Part shown: in pieces, positions 29,290-35,946 of the stretch
Numbering within the stretch: the first letter of the stretch is position 1
How the letters are laid out: each line of letters opens with the position of its first letter
Origin: Actinomycetota bacterium
GTDB taxonomy: Bacteria; Actinomycetota; Actinomycetes; Streptosporangiales; Streptosporangiaceae
DNA length: 35,946 bases
Assembly (NCBI GenBank): GCA_003168215.1
Contig: PMSW01000054.1
Location: 1-35,946, forward strand
Direction: 5' to 3'
Position numbers and translations under genes: made by a program
Notes under the pieces: model-generated
Told to the model about the DNA's origin: nothing
The model's input: only the letters and a program-made list of their open reading frames with translations
Database searches by the model: none

Positions 29290-30648
29290 ATGGAGATGAA
29301 AGGCATGCTGGCGCCCGCGCCGGCTGCTGCTGCGGTAGTTGGCTTGCTGGTCCTGTCCGGGCTGGCCGGCGGGCTGCCGGGCGCGGCGGCAGCCACCGTC
29401 CGGCACGCACCGACCGCGGGACAGGCCGTACCCGGCCGCAGCGCACCCCCTCGCACCGCGAGCAGTCGCACCGCGAGCAGTCGCACCGCGAACGGCCGAG
29501 TCTTCGGCGGCTGGGTGCTGCCGAACCCGGGCATCTCCAGCATCCTGCGGGGAGTTGCCTGCACCTCATCCCGCAACTGCTGGGCGGTCGGCAGCTACGA
29601 GAATTCGACTGCCGAGCTGAACGAGGCGCTGCACTGGGACGGGTCTCGATGGCTGAGGGTCGCCATCCCCTATCCGGGCACCGGCCACCAGAGCAGCCTT
29701 GCCGCCGTCACGTGCATCTCGGCCAGGAACTGCTGGGCCGTCGGCAGCTTCGACCGCGGAACCACGCCGCTGAACGAGGCGCTGCACTGGGACGGAACCA
29801 GGTGGTCCAAGATCGCCACCCCCCAGCCGGGGATGCCAGGAAATGTCGCGAATTCCCTTAACGGCGTCAGCTGCGTCTCGTTCAGGGACTGCTGGGCCGT
29901 CGGGAGCCACACCACTCAGGGCGGGATCGGCGAGAATGCGGCGCTGTGGTGGAATGGCGCACGCTGGTCCGTCGTGCACGTCCCCGAACCCGGCCAGAAA
30001 GTCGTCGGGGATGGCAGGGAGCTCTCCGGCGTTAGCTGCACCACGTTCAACTCCTGCCTGGCCGTAGGAGGCTACGTCGGCGCGGACAGCGCCGAGCTGA
30101 ACGATGCGCTCCGCTGGAACGGGTTCAGCTGGCTGCGGACCACCACCGCCAATCCAGGGACCGGCCACCACAGCAAGCTCACGGCCGTCACGTGCACCTC
30201 GTCCAGCAACTGCTGGGCCGTCGGCAGCTACGATCACGGGGCCGGGCAGTTCAACGAGGCGCTGTACTGGGACGGAACCAGCTGGTCCAGGGTCGCCACC
30301 CCCGATCCGGGGACCTCGGGCAGCAGCGTGCACATCCTTAACGGCGTCAGCTGCGGCTCGCGCTTCAGCTGCTGGGCCGTCGGGAGCCACATCACTGACG
30401 GGATCGGCCACAACGTGGTGCTGGGGTGGAACGGCGTCAGCTGGTCTGCCGTGCACGTCCCACAACCCGGCCAGAAAACCGCTGGGGATGACGGGGATAC
30501 CAGGGAACTGAACGGCGTTTCCTGCACCGGGCACACCCACTGCGTGGCCGTGGGGGGCTACATCAGCTCGGCCAAGACCGAGCGGAACGAGGCGCTTCGC
30601 TGGAACGGGCTCCAATGGCTGAGGTCGTCCCTCGCGACGGCGCACTGA
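29290..30648 (+). CDS. Secreted protein with seven C-x5-C repeats, paralog 2
   Basis: Same repeat architecture and same start MxMKGMLA; seven C-x5-C motifs counted. Confidence 0.8.
   Translation: MEMKGMLAPAPAAAAVVGLLVLSGLAGGLPGAAAATVRHAPTAGQAVPGRSAPPRTASSRTASSRTANGRVFGGWVLPNPGISSILRGVACTSSRNCWAVGSYENSTAELNEALHWDGSRWLRVAIPYPGTGHQSSLAAVTCISARNCWAVGSFDRGTTPLNEALHWDGTRWSKIATPQPGMPGNVANSLNGVSCVSFRDCWAVGSHTTQGGIGENAALWWNGARWSVVHVPEPGQKVVGDGRELSGVSCTTFNSCLAVGGYVGADSAELNDALRWNGFSWLRTTTANPGTGHHSKLTAVTCTSSSNCWAVGSYDHGAGQFNEALYWDGTSWSRVATPDPGTSGSSVHILNGVSCGSRFSCWAVGSHITDGIGHNVVLGWNGVSWSAVHVPQPGQKTAGDDGDTRELNGVSCTGHTHCVAVGGYISSAKTERNEALRWNGLQWLRSSLATAH
29451..29495. repeat. 15-bp x3 in-frame repeat (S-R-T-A-S) in paralog 2
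   Basis: TCGCACCGCGAGCAG x2 then TCGCACCGCGAACGG. Confidence 0.9.
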
Positions 30649-30713
30649 GAGCGGGCTCGCGGCGGGCGGTCGCTTGCACGTCCGCCGCGAGTCGCTCGGG
30701 CACGCCGCCGGGC

Positions 30714-31679
30714 TCAGCCGAAGTCCAGCAGGACCTTTCCTGACTTGCCGGGCTGCACCAGGTAGTCAAACGCCGCCGTGGCCTCGGCGGCCGGGAACAC
30801 CCGGTCAATTTTCGGCAGTGCCCGGCCCGCGGCCAGCAGCGGTACGACAGACCGGGCAAACGCCTGCACCGCCGCTGCCTTCTCCTCCAGCGGCCTGGCC
30901 CGCAGCATGGTGCCGTACAGGCTGGCCCGCTTCCCCATCAGGGCGCGCAGCGAGATCGCGCCGTCGGATCCGGCCGGGGTACCGACAACCACGATCCGGC
31001 CCTTGACGGCCAGCACCCGGAAGTCAGCCTGGAGGTTCTGCGCGCCGATCAGCTCGACCACCACGTCGGCGCCGCCGAGGGCAGCTAGCTGCTCAGCGAC
31101 CTTGTCAGGGCTGGCCACGACCGCGCCGGCCCTGGCGAGGGCGTCTCCGGCGCCCGCCGACCGGACGCTGGCGACTACCCGCGCCCCGGCCGCCAGGCCG
31201 AGCTGGACCGCGGCCGAGCCGACCGCGCCGTTGGCCCCGTTGACGAGCAGCACCTCACCGAGTTCCAGCCCGCAGCGGGTGAAGGCGGCGTCGTGCGCGG
31301 TGATGTACGCCTCCGGCACGGCGGCGGCGAGATCCTCGCCGAGGCCGGCCGGGACGGCCGCGAGGTGCCGCTCGTGCACCCGGACCCGGTCAGCCAGCCC
31401 GCCGCCGCCCACTACGCCGAAGACCCGGTCGCCCGCCCGCCAGGCCCGGACCTGCGGCCCGGCCGCCTGCACCACGCCGGCCACCTCAAGGCCGGGTATG
31501 TCGGCCGGTGACCCCGGCGGCGCCGGGTAATTGCCCAGCCGCTGCGCGACATCGGCCCAGTTGACCCCGGCGAAGCGGGCGGCCACGAGTACCTCGTGGT
31601 CACCGGGAACCGGATCGGGGCGTTCCTCGAAGCGCACGACCTCGTTGCCGCCGGCGCCGTTGAACGTCACTGCTCTCAC
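30714..31679 (-). CDS. Quinone oxidoreductase-like MDR/zinc-type alcohol dehydrogenase superfamily protein
   Basis: MRAVTFNGAGGNEVVRFEERPDPVPGDHEVLVAARFAGVNWADVAQRLGNYPAPPG...LLVNGANGAVGSAAVQLG. Confidence 0.92.
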   Translation of the reverse strand: MRAVTFNGAGGNEVVRFEERPDPVPGDHEVLVAARFAGVNWADVAQRLGNYPAPPGSPADIPGLEVAGVVQAAGPQVRAWRAGDRVFGVVGGGGLADRVRVHERHLAAVPAGLGEDLAAAVPEAYITAHDAAFTRCGLELGEVLLVNGANGAVGSAAVQLGLAAGARVVASVRSAGAGDALARAGAVVASPDKVAEQLAALGGADVVVELIGAQNLQADFRVLAVKGRIVVVGTPAGSDGAISLRALMGKRASLYGTMLRARPLEEKAAAVQAFARSVVPLLAAGRALPKIDRVFPAAEATAAFDYLVQPGKSGKVLLDFG

Positions 31680-31846
31680 GCGCTGTCACCTTCCGTTGAT
31701 GGAGCGAGCCCAGCTGATGAGCGGACGGGAGTTCCCGCTACCGGCCGCCGTAGCCGGCCGCCGCCAAATGCCGGAAGCACGCCGGGCCAGGATACGAGAC
31801 CTGCCCCTGGCGGGCCCGGCAGGGCGGAACTGAGCATTCCCGCCTT

Positions 31847-31880
31847 GCTGCGGAAACCAGCAGGCTGCGGAAACCAGCAG
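31847..31880. repeat. 17-bp perfect tandem duplication, intergenic
   Basis: GCTGCGGAAACCAGCAG repeated exactly twice. Confidence 0.95.
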
Positions 31881-32017
31881 GAGGTGAGTCCGCCCGGGCC
31901 CCGTGGCCAAGTCCTGAACTGCGAGTCAGCATAGGATTTCCGGCGATGAGCGACTAGGGCGATAGGTGACCGGCCTGGACGGGAAGGAACCGGACCGGAA
32001 CGAGGGAAGGGGACGTC

Positions 32018-33367
32018 ATGCGGGCCGAAGCGCGTCAGGATCCGGCCGCCGGCACCGAGAGCGTAGTGGCGGCGTGGGCCAGGGACAACCCCCGCTCAGG
32101 GGCATTGCATGCCCGTGCCCGGCGGCTGCTGCCCGCTGGCGTGACCCATGACGCGCGCCTCGCCAAGCCGTTCCCGCTGGCCGTCGAGCGGGCCGACGGC
32201 GCACGCAAGTGGGATCTGGATGGCCACGAGCTGATCTGTTACGTCATGGGCCACGGCTCGCTGCTGCTCGGGCATGGTCATCCGGCCGTCGTTGCCGCCG
32301 TCCGCGAGCAGGCGACCAGATCGTTTCATCCGGGCGCCTGCCACGAGCTGGAAAGCGAGTGGGCCGAGGCGGTCATCCGGCTGGTCCCTTCCGCCGAGCG
32401 CGTCCGTTTCACCTCAAGCGGGACGGAAGCGACGCTGCTTGCGCTGCGGCTCGCCCGTGCCGCCACCGGCCGGGGGAAGGTCATCAGGCTGGCCGGGCAT
32501 TTCCACGGCTGGCACGACCAGGTCGCGATCGGGGCTGACCCGCCGTTCGACGGGCCGGACACCGCGGGCCTGCCCCCTGGGATCGTGAGTTCCGTCGTCA
32601 CCATCCCGGCCGACGCGGCCGCCCTGGCCGAGGCACTCGCGGCCGGCGACGTCGCGGCCGTCATCCTTGAGCCCTCCGGGGCGGCCTGGGGGACGGTGCC
32701 GCTGCCTGCCGGGTTCCTCCAGGCGGCTGGCCGGCTGGCTGACGAGTCCGGCGCGCTGCTCGTCTTCGATGAGGTCATCAGTGGCTTCCGCTGGGCGCCC
32801 GGCGGCGTGCAGCAACTCTCCGGGGTGCGCCCGGACCTCACCGCGCTCGGCAAGATCCTGTCCGGCGGCATGCCGGGCGGCGCCGTGTGCGGGCGAGCCG
32901 ACGTGATGGATCACCTCGGCGCAGTCCGCCACGATCCGCGGCGGGTCGCGCACCCCGGTACGCATAACGCCCACCCGCTGTCCGCCGCCGCCGGGGTGAC
33001 CGCGCTCGGCCTGGTGGCCTCGGGCGAGGCGCAGGACGGGGCCGCCCGCCTCGCGGCCTCGCTGCGCGGTGAGCTCACCTCGGTGTTTGAGCGGTGCGGT
33101 GTGGCCGGCCGTGCCTACGGGGAGAGTTCCACCTTTCATCTGCTGCTCGGGCCGGACGGGCCGGAGGAACTCGATCCGGCGACGCTGAAATCCGGGCCCG
33201 CCCGGCAGGTGTCTGCGGCGCTGCATTGCAGCATGCTGCGCTGGGGCGTTCACCTGTTCCGCGGGTCGGGTTTCCTGAGCACCGCGCACAGCGAGCGCGA
33301 TGTCGAGCAGACGGCCGCGGCACTGGCCGCGACGCTCCGGCAGCTGCAGGCCGAGGGGCTGGTGTGA
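32018..33367 (+). CDS. Class-III aminotransferase, glutamate-1-semialdehyde 2,1-aminomutase-like
   Basis: TSSGTEATLLALRLARAATGRGKVIRLAGHFHGWHD; LLVFDEVISGFRW; PLP-Lys region LTALGKILSGGMPGGAVCG. Confidence 0.9.
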   Translation: MRAEARQDPAAGTESVVAAWARDNPRSGALHARARRLLPAGVTHDARLAKPFPLAVERADGARKWDLDGHELICYVMGHGSLLLGHGHPAVVAAVREQATRSFHPGACHELESEWAEAVIRLVPSAERVRFTSSGTEATLLALRLARAATGRGKVIRLAGHFHGWHDQVAIGADPPFDGPDTAGLPPGIVSSVVTIPADAAALAEALAAGDVAAVILEPSGAAWGTVPLPAGFLQAAGRLADESGALLVFDEVISGFRWAPGGVQQLSGVRPDLTALGKILSGGMPGGAVCGRADVMDHLGAVRHDPRRVAHPGTHNAHPLSAAAGVTALGLVASGEAQDGAARLAASLRGELTSVFERCGVAGRAYGESSTFHLLLGPDGPEELDPATLKSGPARQVSAALHCSMLRWGVHLFRGSGFLSTAHSERDVEQTAAALAATLRQLQAEGLV

Positions 33368-33553
33368 CCTCCCCCGGCACGCCGCCTGCTGAGCATGCCC
33401 GGGTCAGTTCACCAGCACGGCGCTGAGCACAGGGGTGCCGATCAGCGGGACTGTAGACTGATTTCTGGCACCGAATGCACGGCTCATTCCTCAATGCCCC
33501 GCTACGCGACCTCGCAGTCATGGTAAGAGTCAGCTTGGAAAGAGTGGCCAGCG

Positions 33554-34732
33554 ATGGAACGTACCTCGTTACTTGTCATCGGCGCCGGACCTTACGGCCT
33601 GTCTACCGCCAGCTACGCAAAGCACGCCGGCATTACTTCCATCATCCTTGGTGAGCCCATGGGATTCTGGCGGCAGAGCATGCCGCGCGGCATGCTGCTG
33701 AGGACCGGCACCGGATGGCAGATCGATCCGCTCCGAACATTTACTCTTCGTGCATATATCGAGGAGCGCGGATTGCGTGAAAAGGATGTGCTCCCGGTAC
33801 CAGCCGAATTGTTCATCGAATACGCAGATTGGTTCCGGCACCAGTATAACCTGGAAGTACGCCGCAGTTTTGTTAAAGACCTGACCCGGCACGACGGCTT
33901 GTTCGAGGCAAGCCTGACAAACGGGAATATAATCATTGCCGATAATGTCGTGGCGGCTCCTGGCGTCAGAGACTTCGCGAACCTGCCGAAGGGAATATCG
34001 CAGCAACTTTCGCCAGGCTGTTATTCACATACCGCACAGTTCACCGACTTCGATCTGGTCGCCGGACGCCGATATCTCATTATAGGCGGCGGGCAAAGCG
34101 CCTTTGAATGGGCCGCTCTCATGTGCGAGGATGGCAAGGCCGAAAAGATCCATATTGTCTATCGTCACGACCCGCCCGCCTTGAGATCCGCAAACCATGA
34201 TTTCTGGGCGTCCGTGGAAGAAATGATGGATCTTACCCTTAGTGTCCGCGGGTGGTTCCGCCGTCTCTCCAGTGCGGATAGGGAGGCGCTTATGCAGCAG
34301 TTCTCCGTGGAGGGCCGACGGAGGCTGGAGCCGTGGCTAGCGGCAAGAATCACCAGGGGATCAATAAAGCAGTGGGCGAAAACGCGCCTAGCCGCCTGCA
34401 AGGAGCGGCCCAACGGTGAGATCGAGGTAATCCTTTCGTGCGGGGATCGAATAGTAGTCGATCATATTATTTGCGCAACCGGCTACCGGGTTGATATACG
34501 AAAGCTCTCCTATATGAGGACATTGACGCGAGCTGGCCCTGCATCGCTAAGTCTCAGCGGAGGCTATCCGGTGCTCGACAATTACTTCCAGTCAGCTATA
34601 CCCGGACTGTTTCTGTCCGGTATTACAGCGGTACGCGACTTCGGGCCATTCTTCAGATTCCTGCGTGGCAGTACAGTCGCTGCCCAGCTCATTGTCTCAA
34701 GGCTAGCCAAGGATTTCGATGGCCGGAATTGA
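33554..34732 (+). CDS. FAD/NAD(P)-binding oxidoreductase, flavin monooxygenase-like
   Basis: LLVIGAGPYGLSTASYAKHAG (FAD GxGxxG), GFWRQSMPRGMLLRTGTGWQIDP, RYLIIGGGQSAFEWAALM (second Rossmann motif), IICATGYR. Confidence 0.85.
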   Translation: MERTSLLVIGAGPYGLSTASYAKHAGITSIILGEPMGFWRQSMPRGMLLRTGTGWQIDPLRTFTLRAYIEERGLREKDVLPVPAELFIEYADWFRHQYNLEVRRSFVKDLTRHDGLFEASLTNGNIIIADNVVAAPGVRDFANLPKGISQQLSPGCYSHTAQFTDFDLVAGRRYLIIGGGQSAFEWAALMCEDGKAEKIHIVYRHDPPALRSANHDFWASVEEMMDLTLSVRGWFRRLSSADREALMQQFSVEGRRRLEPWLAARITRGSIKQWAKTRLAACKERPNGEIEVILSCGDRIVVDHIICATGYRVDIRKLSYMRTLTRAGPASLSLSGGYPVLDNYFQSAIPGLFLSGITAVRDFGPFFRFLRGSTVAAQLIVSRLAKDFDGRN

Positions 34733-35846
34733 GCGCACCAGGAGCGCGGAGAAGGGCTCGGCGCGCCGGCCAGAACTCGGGCATCAACCTTACCAGATGG
34801 GAAAAGCCGTGTCGGCACCTGCTCAGTACACGCCAATCCAGGTGCGTGAGCTGCTGAACTCCGTGCCGCGCATCTGCCTATCTCACCTGCCCACGCCACT
34901 TGATCTAGCGCCAAGGCTATCTGAGCGACTGGGAATTACGCTGAGAATAAAGCGCGAAGACTGCGCTGGCCTGACATTCGGCGGTAACTACGCACGGGCG
35001 GTGGAATTTACCCTTGCTGATGCGCTAGCAGCCAATGCAGACGCGGTGATCCACGGAGCGGCCGGGCAGTCTAATCACTGCCGCCAGGTGGCAGCCGGAT
35101 GCGCCCGGCTAGGTCTGGAATGTCATCTGGTAGTAAGAAACTCATCCAGGACCGTCCATTCTCGCGGCAATCTCCTGCTCGATCACCTGCTAGGAGCTGT
35201 CGTCCATGTCGTCGATGCTGAACTAGGCAATGGCATTGAAGCCGAGAAGAGCCGCCTCTATGAGCGTCTTTCTACGGCCAATCCGCACAAGAACTACTAT
35301 CTGTATGAACGTGACAGAATTAGCCCGCTGGCCACCCTAGCCTCGGCCGAATGCTTCGTTGAAATTTTCGAGCAATCCACAGAGCCAATAGATGTAGTAT
35401 ATTTGTCTTCGGCCGGGGCCAATCAAGCTGGCTTCCTTCTAGCCCGGGACTTGCTCGGACTTAAGACGACCGTGATCGGAGTAGCTCCTATTGACTGGGA
35501 TGCGACTACGATTATCGGGCGATGCTACGATGCCGCCCGCGCGCTACTTGGGCTGCCGCCTGCCCCCCTCGACCCGGACTCGATAGAAAATGTATCGCGG
35601 TATATTGGCCCTGGCTATGCGGAGCCAACGCCTGAGTCGCTGGAAGCGATGACACTGGCTGCTTCACACGAAGCCATCGTGCTCGACCCCGTCTACACTG
35701 GCAAGGCTTTCGCCGCGCTGATCGCCGACGCCGAGCAAGGCGTCATGCGAGAGGGAACGCGAGTCATTTTCGTTCATACGGGCGGCACGCCAGTCTTCGA
35801 TCTATACGGGGACGACATACTTAAGTACCTTGGGCTCCGAGCGTAG
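34719..35846 (+). CDS. Fold-type II PLP enzyme homolog (ACC deaminase/D-cysteine desulfhydrase-like) lacking the canonical PLP lysine
   Basis: IKREDCAGLTFGGNYARAVEFTLADALAANADAVIHGAAGQSNHCRQVAAGCARLGLECHLVV aligns by eye with KRDDLTGLxxGGNKxRKLEFLLADA...QSNHxRQ. Start could also be 34797. Confidence 0.8.
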   Translation: MAGIERTRSAEKGSARRPELGHQPYQMGKAVSAPAQYTPIQVRELLNSVPRICLSHLPTPLDLAPRLSERLGITLRIKREDCAGLTFGGNYARAVEFTLADALAANADAVIHGAAGQSNHCRQVAAGCARLGLECHLVVRNSSRTVHSRGNLLLDHLLGAVVHVVDAELGNGIEAEKSRLYERLSTANPHKNYYLYERDRISPLATLASAECFVEIFEQSTEPIDVVYLSSAGANQAGFLLARDLLGLKTTVIGVAPIDWDATTIIGRCYDAARALLGLPPAPLDPDSIENVSRYIGPGYAEPTPESLEAMTLAASHEAIVLDPVYTGKAFAALIADAEQGVMREGTRVIFVHTGGTPVFDLYGDDILKYLGLRA

Positions 35847-35946
35847 CCCGGCACCGGCGAGAACCCGTTCGAAAGGCGGCCTTGCCGTCGCGCCCTGCAG
35901 CGGCCCAGAGACCCTGGCAGTCCGTCATTCGAGACGAGCGGGCCCG

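Noticed and set aside
28012-30645. Minus-strand ORFs of 464 and 359 aa with internal repetition
   Set aside because: Repetition mirrors the plus-strand seven-repeat secreted paralogs.

Overview
High-GC actinobacterial chromosomal window. From left to right I can support: (1) a SufE-like fragment plus rhodanese sulfurtransferase; (2) an ECF42-type sigma factor preceded by an N-terminally truncated DGPF/YCII partner; (3) a GNAT protein; (4) a decayed locus where a TetR gene, a 5'-truncated acyl-CoA dehydrogenase and a 5'-truncated P450 meet at one breakpoint; (5) an ImuA'-ImuB mutasome operon with a LexA-type SOS palindrome; (6) an OmpR-type two-component system and a downstream lipoprotein/adaptor/ABC/MacB operon that share an almost identical 11-bp-phased direct repeat; (7) an N-terminal integrase relic next to a sacsin/HSP90-like ATPase; (8) a secreted transglycosylase-like protein and a secreted lipoprotein; (9) a probably Zur-regulated zinc ABC operon ending in a DUF1275 protein, with unusual minisatellites in its leader and at a gene junction; (10) a small HEAGH metallopeptidase-like protein and a serpin lipoprotein; (11) two tandem secreted paralogs, each with seven C-x5-C repeats; (12) a quinone oxidoreductase, a GSA-type aminotransferase, a flavin monooxygenase-like protein and a fold-II PLP enzyme homolog that lacks the canonical Schiff-base lysine. 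The strongest leads are the lysine-less PLP-fold protein beside the flavoenzyme, the shared TGTCACCG-N3-TGTCACCG operator candidate, the 14-bp x5 leader repeat under the Zur box, and the duplicated stop/start junction in the zinc operon. No database search was run; family assignments come from motif recognition.
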